Positions 36,661-45,624 of a DNA stretch of 64,000 nt are shown piece by piece. The notes under the pieces were generated by a model. It was not told where the DNA came from, did not search any database, and was given only the letters and a program-made list of their open reading frames with translations. The stretch is from Streptomyces curacoi (GTDB lineage: Bacteria > Actinomycetota > Actinomycetes > Streptomycetales > Streptomycetaceae): contig NZ_KQ947986.1 in assembly GCF_001513975.1 (NCBI RefSeq), forward strand, positions 124,001 through 188,000, given 5' to 3'. The position numbers were made by a program, and so were the translations under genes. Within the stretch, counting starts at the first letter, position 1. Every line of letters starts with the position of its first letter.

Positions 36661-38495
36661 CAGATTAGTCCCATGCTCTTGATCAGGTCGTCCGCGGTGG
36701 GGACGTCCTCGTCAGTGACTTCGGTGGGGCAGGTGTGGGAGCTGGGAGCGGGGGGGTCTTCGACCTCGGCCAGGCGGCGTACCACTCCCCCACGGGCGGT
36801 GAACGGCGGGGAGGACATGACTTGCCGCAGGCTGGCTTCTTTGATGCCGAAGTCATTTCGCAGCTGGTGGATGACCGCTTCGGCGTCGACGGAACCGCCG
36901 TGGCGGTCGACCAGGTCGCCGACGAGTTCCTTCATGGGTTTGTAGACGGGCAGGTCCCATTCGGTGAGCGCCCACTGGTCCTTCGCGCTGCGCTGGAAGC
37001 GGGGGTCGGCGTCTAGCTTCTGTTTGAGGTAGGCGTTTTGAATGGTCAGGCGGGCGCGTTGTTTCAGCTCGGCAGTGGACAGCGAGTGCCCGGCGGTGGC
37101 CAGTGCCTGAGCTGCGCTGTCGAGGTGAGGGTTGGCGCGGGGCGACGGCTGCGGGGCGGGGGCGTCCGGCGAGAGCAGGGCGGCGCTGAAGGTGTCGTGT
37201 GCCACCACCAGGATGTGCGGGTCGTCGGCCAGGATCTTCCGCAGAGTGCGCAGGTGAACCTTGCGGTTGAGGCGGGCGGCGATCTGTGCCGACGTCAGGG
37301 GGGTGGGGTGGCTCAGCAGGACGGTGCGCGCGTCGTCTTGCACGGTGCGCAGCCAGCGGGATCGGTCCGTGGTGTCCCCGGCGGCGGGGGGCTCGCTGGC
37401 GGTGGGGCGGTGGGTGAGGTGCGCCTGCAGCTGGTGCAGGTTGGCAGCGAGGCGGTGTAGCCATGCCGCGCGGGTGTGGCCGTCGCCGGCGGCAGGGTGG
37501 CGGACGGCGGTGGTGTTGGCGGCGGGTGCGCCCAGCTGGGCAGGGAGGGGCGCTGTGGGTGGCAGGCTGCTGCGGCGCGCGTCGCCGGTGCCCGCCGTCC
37601 ATGTGCCGGGCGCGGCTGCTATGGCGTCCCGCACGGCGCGGGCGAGCTGCCCGAGTTCGCCCTCCAGGTGATCCGCCCGCGTAAGAAGGTCCCCGAGGCT
37701 GATTCCGGACGAGGTGGCGGGATGGGCGGGTTGGGCGTGCAAGAGCACCGAGAGGCGCGAAAGGCAATGTGAGAGCAACAGCGTGGGTGGTGGTGTCTCG
37801 TTTTCTATCTGCGTCGCACCACCGCATCCGTTACCTTGTGTGATTGAGGGGTGGAGTGCGGCAGGACGGCAGACCATGGTGGCACTGCCGTCGGGGGCGG
37901 GCTGGCAGTGCAGTCCGCAGTAAGCGAGCCAGCATTGCAGGCGTGCTGGTTCAGGCGGGACGGGCACGCCCGCCTGGGCAAGGCGGCGCCGGACCGTCTC
38001 CAGGCTCATGCACTCCAGAGGCTGCAGTGCGAGCGCGGCGAGGGTGGCTACTTTACAGTCCTCGATGTTGTCGTCGAACAGCCACGTCTCCTGCAGCGCG
38101 TCGGGCCAGCGCAGCCCGAGCAGGAGCTGGAGTGCGGTGAGGTGATGCCGGTCGCTGACCGCTGCTGCCAGCCACGGGTGGCGGGTGACCATCTGCCGCC
38201 AGTCGGTGGGCACGCGTAGTTCCTGGCCGACTGCGTCCACCGCGGCGTGTGCCGCCGCGTCCTGGTTAAGCGCCTGGTCGAGTGCACCCGGGAGCTGGTT
38301 GCGGGTCTGCCGCATGACGTGCCAGGGCACACCGTGCTCGGCTGCCAGACGGGTGAGAGTGAGTGGGTCCTGGGTGCAGACGTGGCGCAGCAGGAGGTCT
38401 TGTTGGCTCGTGGTGAGGTGGGTGAACCAGCTGTACAGCAGGGCAACCGCAGGGTGGTGGGCGGGTGTCGCGGCATCGTGCCAGTAGATCTTCAT
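36660..38495 (-). CDS. HTH-rich protein heading the restriction operon
   Basis: 611 residues. Near residue 40, TLTRLAAEHGVPWHVMRQ reads as a sigma-region-4-like HTH. The middle is Pro/Ala-rich and helical. Later segments (PLTSAQIAARLNRKVHLRTL, then WALTEWDLPVYKPMKELVGD and GSVDAEAVIHQLRNDFGIKE) resemble HARE/sigma-like winged helices. No catalytic motif is visible. It may recognise DNA or regulate the module. Its stop overlaps the helicase ATG (TGATG). The start at 38495 (MKIYWHD) is used since upstream sequence lacks coding character. Family known to me only as a Dnd-neighbour. Confidence 0.7.
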   Translation of the reverse strand: MKIYWHDAATPAHHPAVALLYSWFTHLTTSQQDLLLRHVCTQDPLTLTRLAAEHGVPWHVMRQTRNQLPGALDQALNQDAAAHAAVDAVGQELRVPTDWRQMVTRHPWLAAAVSDRHHLTALQLLLGLRWPDALQETWLFDDNIEDCKVATLAALALQPLECMSLETVRRRLAQAGVPVPPEPARLQCWLAYCGLHCQPAPDGSATMVCRPAALHPSITQGNGCGGATQIENETPPPTLLLSHCLSRLSVLLHAQPAHPATSSGISLGDLLTRADHLEGELGQLARAVRDAIAAAPGTWTAGTGDARRSSLPPTAPLPAQLGAPAANTTAVRHPAAGDGHTRAAWLHRLAANLHQLQAHLTHRPTASEPPAAGDTTDRSRWLRTVQDDARTVLLSHPTPLTSAQIAARLNRKVHLRTLRKILADDPHILVVAHDTFSAALLSPDAPAPQPSPRANPHLDSAAQALATAGHSLSTAELKQRARLTIQNAYLKQKLDADPRFQRSAKDQWALTEWDLPVYKPMKELVGDLVDRHGGSVDAEAVIHQLRNDFGIKEASLRQVMSSPPFTARGGVVRRLAEVEDPPAPSSHTCPTEVTDEDVPTADDLIKSMGLI

Positions 38496-39090
38496 GCGCG
38501 CCGCACCGGTGCGGCGCAGCCGCCGGCCAACGCGCCGCGGCTCGATCGCGTCCGTGTCCCGGCCTGCGGATGCGGTGACGCTGCGGCCCGGGCGCGGGCT
38601 GCATGCGGATCGGGGCGAAGGTTGGGCATTGGTGCTGGTTCCGGTCCCTGCTGTCGAGCGGCTGCGTACACCCCGCTGCGAGGCGGAGTGGAAGGTATTC
38701 GGTGCCACTCGAGCTGCCCCGTGGGGCAGGTGCCGCCACGGGGCGCTGCCGTGCGGTCGAACGTCCCCCTGCCCTATAAGACACCCGACTCCCGCCGAAG
38801 TTGTACAGCAGGACAGGCTTTTTTCAGCCAGGCCTGTGGCCGCGACGCGGCGTCCCGTAGGCAGTGCCGCTACCGTCCGGTCACCGGGTGCGGCGGTGGG
38901 CCGCCGCACCGCGGGGTATCCGTCCGCAGCTACCGGCAGGCCAGGTATGCCCGCAAGCGGGCGTCGTCGGGTTTCTTCCCCCTCCGACGCCAGCCTCCAC
39001 CGGGATGGGCAGGCCCCCGGCCTAGCCTGGCGGCATGGCTGGGGCGCCGTGTTTCACCGTTGAAAGTCTGCGCCGGCCAGCACCCGCCGG
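38496..39090. other. 595-bp gap between dndE and the restriction operon
   Basis: No supported gene. It should hold the end of the dndBCDE transcript and the promoter of the restriction operon. A strong hairpin lies at 38715-38744 (GCCCCGTGG against CCACGGGGC, 12-base loop, with a nested CTGCCCC/GGGGCAG palindrome). An AT-richer spot with a T-run lies near 38770-38830. Separate promoters would let modification and restriction be tuned independently. Confidence 0.5.
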
Positions 39091-39471
39091 TCAGGCGGGG
39101 ATGACGGTGCGGACCATTCCTTCGGCCGTGGCCATCTCCTTGTCCGCTCCCAAGTAGCCGATGCCGCGGTGAAGGTGCACCGTCAGCATGCGGGCGACGT
39201 TCTCGTCCGAAGGGTCCTCTCCGATCGCCACGCAGCGCTGCTTGAGCAGGGCCAGGTAGATGTCGCCGTGCTGACCGGCGAAGGTCTTCCAGGTCATCTC
39301 CACGTTGGAGTCGGTGACGATGTCCTTGACCAACGGGGTAGACGGGTCTTTGAGGGAGAGCATCAGCGCCCAGCGGCACAGCACGTTCCACTGGGTGATG
39401 CCGGTGGTGCGCTTGAGGTAAGTCAGGCGGTCCTTGGCCGGCTGCGAGAGGCGGACGGTGTCAACGGACAT
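39091..39471 (-). CDS. dndE: DNA phosphorothioation protein DndE
   Basis: 126 residues, which I recall as the length of S. lividans DndE. VRLSQPAKDRLTYLKRTTGI is the family start; the C-terminal part MLTVHLHRGIGYL is also typical. DndE is reported to form a tetramer that binds nicked DNA during sulfur insertion. The ATG at 39471 follows GGGAG and overlaps the end of dndD by 11 bases. Last gene of dndBCDE. Confidence 0.92.
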   Translation of the reverse strand: MSVDTVRLSQPAKDRLTYLKRTTGITQWNVLCRWALMLSLKDPSTPLVKDIVTDSNVEMTWKTFAGQHGDIYLALLKQRCVAIGEDPSDENVARMLTVHLHRGIGYLGADKEMATAEGMVRTVIPA

Positions 39472-41488
39472 GCGGGGCTCCCTCACTCCACCAGTAACCC
39501 TCGACGACACTGGTGGTGAACTCGGTGTCGTCGTGGACCAGAGTGTAGGTATGGGCGACGGACTTCTTCAGGCGGCCCAGCAGGTGTTCGTCGATCTCTT
39601 CGTCGGTCGACAGCAGCAGGACCTGGTCACTGGCGTGGGGGAAGTAGCGGTCGACGAGGTGCTCGCGGTGGCGGGAGTCGAGCCGCCCCAGGGGGGTGTC
39701 GATGACACTGGGCAGCCGGTTTCCGGCGACCCGCATCAGTCCCCAGAGCAAGGATACGGCCAGCAGTTGGCGTTCGCCGGCGCTCAGGCGGGCGGGGTCG
39801 ATCCGCTCGCCGTCAGTGTCGGTGAGGGTAAGGGTGAACTTGTCCGTATCGATACGCAGATCCTGGACGAGCCCCTGCTTGCGCATGAGCATCTTGAAAC
39901 TCTGCAGTACGGCCACTTCGAGCCGGCTGATGTGCCGCTTGAGGAGGGCAGAGCCGAAACGCTCGAGGGTGTCGCGGGCTTTCTCCGAGTACTTGATGAT
40001 GCGTTCGACTTCTTCTGCCTTGACCTTGGTTCGCACGAACTCGTCATGAGCCCGCTTCAGCAGGGTGGTGACGTGTTCGCGGCGCCGTTTAAGCTCCTCC
40101 AGGCGGATGGCGGCGCGTTCGTGGTCGGCCCGGCGCTGGGCCACAACGACCAGTTGTTCTTCACGGGCATGCTGGAGGGCTTCGACCTTGTGCTGGGCGG
40201 GCACGCCGGCCAGCTGGCGGTCGAGCTGATCCAGCTGCTCAGTGAGTTCGGCAGCTGCGCTCAGCAGGTGGTGACTGCGGCGGGTGTCGCGCTCGAGAAG
40301 TTCCTCAAGGATGGTGAGCTGGGTCAGCGCATCGTGCGGCAGCTGCAGATCGACCTCGAGCTGCGCGGCGGTCGCGCGGCTGGCGCGGTCTGCTTCCAGC
40401 TGCGCGAGCAGTCTTTCCCGCTCGGTTTCGGACAGCAGCTCAAGCAGCCAGGTGTCGCGCTCCTGCAGCACCTGAAGAACCTGCGCCGACTGCTGGGCCT
40501 GCTGTTCCCTGGCGGCTTGGGCGCGAAGGTCCGCAAGCAGGGGGGTGACCATGAGCAGCGGCAGCGGGCCGGCGGCGAGCTGGACCAGGTCGGCACGTAC
40601 CTGGTCCAGCTCGCCGGCGACCTGCTTGCGTTTGTTTTCCAGCTCTACCCGCCGGGTGAACAGGTGGCCGCCTTCTTTGGCGAAGGCTTCTTCCAGGCTC
40701 TCCAGCTTGCGCTGTGCCTTGCCCAGGTCGGTGTTGGCCTGGGCGAGTTCCTGGTGAGCGACGTCGTAGGCGTTTTTGACCTCCTCACGCTCGCGCTCCT
40801 GGGCGCGGATGTTGTCCAGGAGGTGCTGTTCCTCCTCCGACAGCTTCTGCCGCCGCTGCAGCGCCAGCAGGTCGGTGCGCAGCTGCTGGACGGTGCTGAC
40901 GCCGAGCAGGGAGTGCACGGCGGATTCGATCACGGATGCGGCGCGCTCGGGGTCAGCGAGGGATTCGATTTTCTCGCCGTCGAAGAAGGCGAGTGAGGCG
41001 ATCTCCAGCGGCAGCAGGGACTCAACGTGGTCGGCCCAGCCCTCGCTCAGCAGTCGGTTGAACCTGGCCTCGGGCTTCGGGGTACGGCCTTGGGGGGCGC
41101 GTTCGCCGTAGTTTTCGTCGACGTAGACGTTGAGGAACTCTTTGAGGGTTTTTCCGCTGGTGTGCCAGCTGCGGACGACGCGGTAGTAGTGTTCCTGGCC
41201 GCCGGAAAGGACGGTGAACTCCAGCGTGACGGCGGAGCCGCGGGCGGGGTCTGCCTGGCGGTTGATACTTTCACGCAGATAGGTCTCATACGTCTTGGTG
41301 CCACGACCGCTACAGCGGGCGCGGTTGCCGTAGAGCGCCAGCTGGATGGCGTCGAGCAGGGTCGTCTTGCCGCACCCGTTAAGCCCGCCGATCAGGATAA
41401 CCGGCTTGTTCTTCTTCGGGGTGAGGTTCAGCGACTGCTTTCCGCGGTAGGCCCCGAATTCTTCGAGGGTGATCTTACGCAGGAGCAT
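39461..41488 (-). CDS. dndD: DNA phosphorothioation ATPase DndD
   Basis: 675 residues. LRKITLEEFGAYRGKQSLNL opens the SMC/RecF-like head; Walker A is GGLNGCGKTTLLDAI near residue 35; ASLAFFDGEKIESLAD follows; long coiled coils fill the middle; the C-terminal ABC signature is LSAGERQLLAVSLLWG and Walker B/D loop PSVIDTPLGRLDSRHRE. DndD hydrolyses ATP, probably for the DNA nicking/loading step. Overlaps dndC by 14 bases and dndE by 11. Confidence 0.93.
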   Translation of the reverse strand: MLLRKITLEEFGAYRGKQSLNLTPKKNKPVILIGGLNGCGKTTLLDAIQLALYGNRARCSGRGTKTYETYLRESINRQADPARGSAVTLEFTVLSGGQEHYYRVVRSWHTSGKTLKEFLNVYVDENYGERAPQGRTPKPEARFNRLLSEGWADHVESLLPLEIASLAFFDGEKIESLADPERAASVIESAVHSLLGVSTVQQLRTDLLALQRRQKLSEEEQHLLDNIRAQEREREEVKNAYDVAHQELAQANTDLGKAQRKLESLEEAFAKEGGHLFTRRVELENKRKQVAGELDQVRADLVQLAAGPLPLLMVTPLLADLRAQAAREQQAQQSAQVLQVLQERDTWLLELLSETERERLLAQLEADRASRATAAQLEVDLQLPHDALTQLTILEELLERDTRRSHHLLSAAAELTEQLDQLDRQLAGVPAQHKVEALQHAREEQLVVVAQRRADHERAAIRLEELKRRREHVTTLLKRAHDEFVRTKVKAEEVERIIKYSEKARDTLERFGSALLKRHISRLEVAVLQSFKMLMRKQGLVQDLRIDTDKFTLTLTDTDGERIDPARLSAGERQLLAVSLLWGLMRVAGNRLPSVIDTPLGRLDSRHREHLVDRYFPHASDQVLLLSTDEEIDEHLLGRLKKSVAHTYTLVHDDTEFTTSVVEGYWWSEGAPHVR

Positions 41489-43055
41489 CGAGTTCGTTTT
41501 CGTCGTCGAAGGTCAGGTTCTCGGCGATGTCGTCCCGCCACTGCTTCTTGCGGGCAGCGAATTCCACCGCGTCCTCATGGCTGTCGTAGTAACCCTTTTG
41601 CACGGCCTTCTCCAGTGCCTGGAAAAGTCCGGAGCGGCGGGCCATGGTGCGGTACTTGCGCTCGACGGCCAGGAGTTCGCGCACCATGTAATAGTGCAGG
41701 TCGTCGCCGTCGCAGACCTCTTTGAGCACGTCCATCTCGTCAGAGCCCATGACGAGTTGCTCGTCGAGCGGTCCGCCGGGGAATGCCTCCCCCGTGGCCT
41801 GCTGGTAGATCCGCGGAACGCTGTCTTCGACCTCGTGCTTGTCGAACACCCAGATGCGGCGGATCTCGTGGAGTTCGTCGAGGGTGATCAGTTCGATGTT
41901 CTGGACGTGTTCGGGAGCGTGCGCACGGATCCAGGTCTGGGCCTCCAGCAGGTCCTGCAGCCACTGCTCGCGGTAGGACTGAAGGTAGGGGCCGTGGATG
42001 GCGTCGTCCTTGAACAGCATCACGGAGCCGTTCATCCGGCGGAAGTCCCGGGCGGGCTTGTCTGGGCGAGGGTCGCCCGGCTTGCGGTTCGGCGGGATGT
42101 CCTCATCGCCCTCCTTGTAGTGGCCGAAGGGGGCATCCAGCTTGTTGCGCAGGTCCAGCAGCGGGAGCATCCACTCCTTCTCCTCATCGTTCTGGATCAT
42201 CGCGGACATGGATTTGTCCTCTTCGACGAGGGTGCAGGTCCAGCAGCCGAAGCGGCTGGAACCGCAGGAGGGGGTGGTGGAGTCCACCACCAGCGGGCAC
42301 TCGCCGTCGCCGGAGGCACCCTGGTACATGGTGAGCAGGTCGTGGTTGTTGTAGCCCCAGGGGTTTTGGACCTGCATCAAAAATTCCCACACGTCGTCGT
42401 TGGTCCAGTCCTCGACGGGACTGTAGACGAGGGAGTTGGGCAGGTTGGCGTTGGGCGAGAGACGGTCGCGCACGCGGCGTTTCTCGTGCTTTTCCATGGC
42501 CCGGGCCCGGGCCTGGCTTTCCGCCTTACGGATCCCCAACACCATGATCGCTTCGCCGTGTGCGGCGACCACGCTGCGGATGAAGGAGTTCGACGGCTTG
42601 ATCTTCAGCCGTTCGGTGCACCAGCGGAACTTCGGCCGCGGGGCGGGGTAGCCGCGGCCGATCAGGTTGACCCAGAAGGAGTCCTTGATCTGCGGGGTGA
42701 GCCGGTGCGGCTCGATCGGCAGCTCCTGTGCGCGGGCGGCGTCCGCCATGGTCTTGAGCGAGGTGGACACCCAGGCGGCCACGACGGGGTTTTCCACCAG
42801 GGTGTCGGTGCTGATGACGTGCACGGTCTTGGTGCGCTGCTGCGGCGGCAGGCTTGCCAGCGCCAACCACACCAGCTGCAGGACGGCGGTGGAGTCCTTG
42901 CCGCCACTGTATCCGATGACCCAGGGCACCTGGTCGGCGGTGTACAGCTCGCGGATCTCGTCCGTCAGCTGCTCGGTCACCTCGTCCAGCGAGCGGCCGT
43001 TGAAGGGCTTGCGCCGCACGGGGGTGAGTCCGAGGTTGAGGGGGATGGTGCTCAT
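41475..43055 (-). CDS. dndC: DNA phosphorothioation sulfurtransferase DndC
   Basis: 526 residues. The PP-loop SGGKDSTAVLQLVW near residue 45 binds ATP; KFRWCTERLKI and the Cys set CPLV...CGSSRFGCWTC hold the 4Fe-4S cluster of PAPS-reductase-like Dnd proteins. It takes sulfur from DndA and, with DndD and DndE, places it in the DNA backbone. The ATG at 43055 overlaps the dndB stop (ATGA). Extra N-terminal residues in the longer frame are shadow sequence. Confidence 0.94.
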   Translation of the reverse strand: MSTIPLNLGLTPVRRKPFNGRSLDEVTEQLTDEIRELYTADQVPWVIGYSGGKDSTAVLQLVWLALASLPPQQRTKTVHVISTDTLVENPVVAAWVSTSLKTMADAARAQELPIEPHRLTPQIKDSFWVNLIGRGYPAPRPKFRWCTERLKIKPSNSFIRSVVAAHGEAIMVLGIRKAESQARARAMEKHEKRRVRDRLSPNANLPNSLVYSPVEDWTNDDVWEFLMQVQNPWGYNNHDLLTMYQGASGDGECPLVVDSTTPSCGSSRFGCWTCTLVEEDKSMSAMIQNDEEKEWMLPLLDLRNKLDAPFGHYKEGDEDIPPNRKPGDPRPDKPARDFRRMNGSVMLFKDDAIHGPYLQSYREQWLQDLLEAQTWIRAHAPEHVQNIELITLDELHEIRRIWVFDKHEVEDSVPRIYQQATGEAFPGGPLDEQLVMGSDEMDVLKEVCDGDDLHYYMVRELLAVERKYRTMARRSGLFQALEKAVQKGYYDSHEDAVEFAARKKQWRDDIAENLTFDDENELDAPA

Positions 43056-44209
43056 GCATCGCCTCGCAGGTATGCGTCTTCGACACGCTGCTCCTCGGGG
43101 CTGAGGGGCAGCCCGAGATGCTGACGCAGGTAATTTACGGTGAGTGTCACGTTTTGATGGCTTTTGGAGACGCGGCCTCCGACGATGGCCCGTCCCTCCC
43201 AGTCCGCGTTCGCCCGGGACCAGTTCACGTCCTTCAGGGGCGCGATGCGCTTGTTCCACTTCGCAGCGCTGGTGGTCTCACGCAGGATCGTGTTGGCGAC
43301 CCGACCCAGGGCGTGTAGGGCGATGCCGTGGCTGTGGATGAAGTCCCGGCGCATTTCCTGCGCGGACAGCTGCCGTGAGCGCACCTGCTCCCACTCGGGC
43401 AGCAGGCGGTCGGCGGCCTCCCAGAACGCGCGCGCCAGGCTGGTGGCCTCGTCCTGGTTCAGCTCCAGCCCCTGCAGCAGCGCCTGGTTGCCGTAGTACA
43501 GGGCGCTGAGGGTGAACATCTTGCGCGAGCGGGCGGAAAGGGTGCTCTTCTCCATCTCCACGAAGCCCTTGAAGACAGCCGAATGCTCGGTGAGCGCACG
43601 GGCGATCTGGGCGTTGGGGTCGCGGTGGTCGTACAGGACACCGATGGAGCGGGCCGGGCGGACCGCATGCCGGTTGAGATCGGCGAACATCTGCTGGGAG
43701 CGGGCGAGTCCGGCGTCACAGAAGAAGACGACGGCGATCGTCTCGTCGCCCAGGTCCGGGTTTTCCTTCAGGGCGAGCTCGATGGCGGCGCGGCGGTGCT
43801 GCCCGTCATTGATCAAAAAGCGTGCGTCCATCGGGATGCGCAGCTGCCCGGTGCGGTGGGCCACACCCTCGCCGCCCTGGCTTTCGAAGATCATGTCCCC
43901 GTCCACCGAGGCGGTCAGGGCGCTGAAGACGTAGTCGTCGGGGTTATCCAGGATGTAGCGGGCGAGCGCCGGCAGGCGCCCCTTGTTCAGCACACGCTGG
44001 GCCCGCAGCTCCGCCGAAAGATCATCTTCGTCGAAGAGGAAGATCTTCGGGATGAGCCGGAGCGGGCACATCGACGCGTAGAACTCCCGCCCAGCCTGCA
44101 CCCCCCGGATCGCCGGGAAGGTGTATTCGAATCCTGTTGAGGCACGCGGGACCACCCGCCCCGCGGCTCTGCTCGCCGCCTCCGTCTTCACCCGTGAACT
44201 GTAGCGCAA
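43052..44209 (-). CDS. dndB: DGQHR-domain protein DndB (regulator of phosphorothioation)
   Basis: About 385 residues. The signature FLINDGQHRRAAIELAL is clear, followed by FADLNRHAVRPARSIG. DndB is not needed for modification but limits it, and a Salmonella homologue represses its own operon. The start is uncertain: TTG at 44209 has GGGAG eight bases before it; GTG at 44191 or 44155 would give shorter forms nearer the 355 residues I recall for S. lividans. The putative operator array covers the start region. Confidence 0.9.
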   Translation of the reverse strand: MRYSSRVKTEAASRAAGRVVPRASTGFEYTFPAIRGVQAGREFYASMCPLRLIPKIFLFDEDDLSAELRAQRVLNKGRLPALARYILDNPDDYVFSALTASVDGDMIFESQGGEGVAHRTGQLRIPMDARFLINDGQHRRAAIELALKENPDLGDETIAVVFFCDAGLARSQQMFADLNRHAVRPARSIGVLYDHRDPNAQIARALTEHSAVFKGFVEMEKSTLSARSRKMFTLSALYYGNQALLQGLELNQDEATSLARAFWEAADRLLPEWEQVRSRQLSAQEMRRDFIHSHGIALHALGRVANTILRETTSAAKWNKRIAPLKDVNWSRANADWEGRAIVGGRVSKSHQNVTLTVNYLRQHLGLPLSPEEQRVEDAYLRGDA

Positions 44210-44274
44210 CGTACGTCTCCCATAAAACGTACGTCACCTCTTCACCGACGTACTCAACCCGCCAGGTAACGTAC
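44209..44274. promoter_or_regulatory. ACGTAC operator array at dndB 5' end
   Basis: ACGTACGT at 44209-44216 and 44227-44234 (ten bases between), then ACGTAC at 44248 and 44269. Centres are 18, 20 and 21 bases apart, about two helix turns, so proteins would bind one DNA face. The dndB ribosome site GGGAG lies between the first two boxes. This resembles the TACG/CGTA inverted repeat reported for the Salmonella DndB-type repressor, with a spacer of 12 instead of 10. DndB binding is inferred. Confidence 0.7.
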
Positions 44275-44478
44275 GGACCGGTGCAGCACCGTACTCCTGC
44301 GACGGAGCCCAACGCGGGGGCAGAGGAGGGAAGATGAGACGTGTGCGCGCCGCTCAGCATGCCTGAGGGGCATACCTGGGCGTTGCCGGAGGGGTGCGTC
44401 GCACTCCGTCTCGTCGGCGTGTACGTTAAGCACTTGACGTGCTGGGTGGACGGACGGCTCTGAGGCGGGTGAGCGCTC

Positions 44479-45624
44479 ATGGTGGCGTATCTGGATGCGG
44501 CGGCGACGACCCGGGTGGACCCGCGGGTCGCCGACGTCGTGCTGCACTGGATGACCGAGGAGTTCGGCAACGCCGGCAGCCGCACCCACGAATACGGTGC
44601 CCGCGCCAAGAAGGCGGTGCAGCAGGCGCGTGCCTTCATCGCCCGCACGGTCAGCGCCAAGACGGAAGAAGTGATCTTCACCAGCGGGGCGACGGAGTCC
44701 AACAACATCGCTCTGCTCGGGCTGGCGCCGCACGGCGAGCGCACGGGACGCAAGCACATCATCACCTCCGCCATCGAGCACAAGGCGGTGCTCGAGCCAC
44801 TGACCCATCTGCGCGATGCCCGCGGTTTCGATGTCGACTTCATCTCCCCCGGCCCCAGCGGCCGCATCACGACCGACGCGGTGCTGGAGCGGCTGCGCCC
44901 GGACACCCTGGCGGTGTCACTGATGCACGTCAACAACGAGACCGGCGTCATCCAGCCGGTCGCTGAGCTCGCCGAGAAGCTCCGGGCCACGCCCACCTAC
45001 CTACACGTCGACGCCGCCCAGGGCTACGGCAAGGTTCCTGCCGACCTGACGGCCCCCATCGACCTGATCAGCATCTCCGGCCACAAGATCGGCGGGCCGA
45101 AGGGCGTCGGCGCGCTCGTCACCCGCCGACGGGGATGGGACAAGGCGCCGCTGGAGCCGATCATGTTCGGCGGCGGGCAGGAGCGCAAGCTGCGCCCCGG
45201 CACCCTCGCGGTGCCTTTGATCATGGGCCTGTACGAGGCCGCAAAACTCTTCGCCGAGAGCCGGAAGACATGGGAGCGCCAGGCGAGGGCAATGCGCGAG
45301 CGGATCCTTGCCGCGCTCGGCACGACCCGTTTCCACCTCAACGGAGACCCCGAGCACAGCGTCCCCCACATCCTCAACATCAGCTTCGACGACCTCAATG
45401 CCGAAGCGCTCATCGTCCGGCTCAAGGATCAGGTCGCCGTCGCCACCGGCTCCGCCTGCACCAGCGCCTCCTACACTCCCAGCCACGTCCTTCAGGCCAT
45501 GGGCCTGGACGACGCCGTGGCCGCCAACGGTCTGCGCCTTTCCTGGTTCCCACCGCAGACGGCCGACTTCGACCCCTTCCCGCTCGCCGAGACCATCGCC
45601 CGCATGCAGCCGGCAGCGAGGTGA
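44479..45624 (+). CDS. dndA: Cysteine desulfurase DndA
   Basis: 381 residues, near the 380 I recall for S. lividans DndA. NifS-type class V aminotransferase: YLDAAATTRVDPRV, FTSGATESNN, HVNNETGVIQP, the PLP-binding Lys in SGHKIGGPKG, and the persulfide Cys in ATGSACTSASYTPSHVL. It draws sulfur from cysteine for DndC. Transcribed divergently from dndB; a small palindrome (AGCAC-TTGAC-GTGCT, 44429-44443) lies upstream and GAGGCGGGTGAG precedes the ATG. Its stop abuts the stop of the convergent methyltransferase gene. Confidence 0.94.
   Translation: MVAYLDAAATTRVDPRVADVVLHWMTEEFGNAGSRTHEYGARAKKAVQQARAFIARTVSAKTEEVIFTSGATESNNIALLGLAPHGERTGRKHIITSAIEHKAVLEPLTHLRDARGFDVDFISPGPSGRITTDAVLERLRPDTLAVSLMHVNNETGVIQPVAELAEKLRATPTYLHVDAAQGYGKVPADLTAPIDLISISGHKIGGPKGVGALVTRRRGWDKAPLEPIMFGGGQERKLRPGTLAVPLIMGLYEAAKLFAESRKTWERQARAMRERILAALGTTRFHLNGDPEHSVPHILNISFDDLNAEALIVRLKDQVAVATGSACTSASYTPSHVLQAMGLDDAVAANGLRLSWFPPQTADFDPFPLAETIARMQPAAR

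Noticed and set aside
31759..38495. Assignment of the restriction operon to DptFGH, BREX or DISARM
   Set aside because: No DptF/G/H-like sequence, no PglX/PglZ/BrxL, and no DrmA/DrmB with a methylase. The PLD-helicase and Dnd-associated protein 4 point to a separate dnd-linked module.
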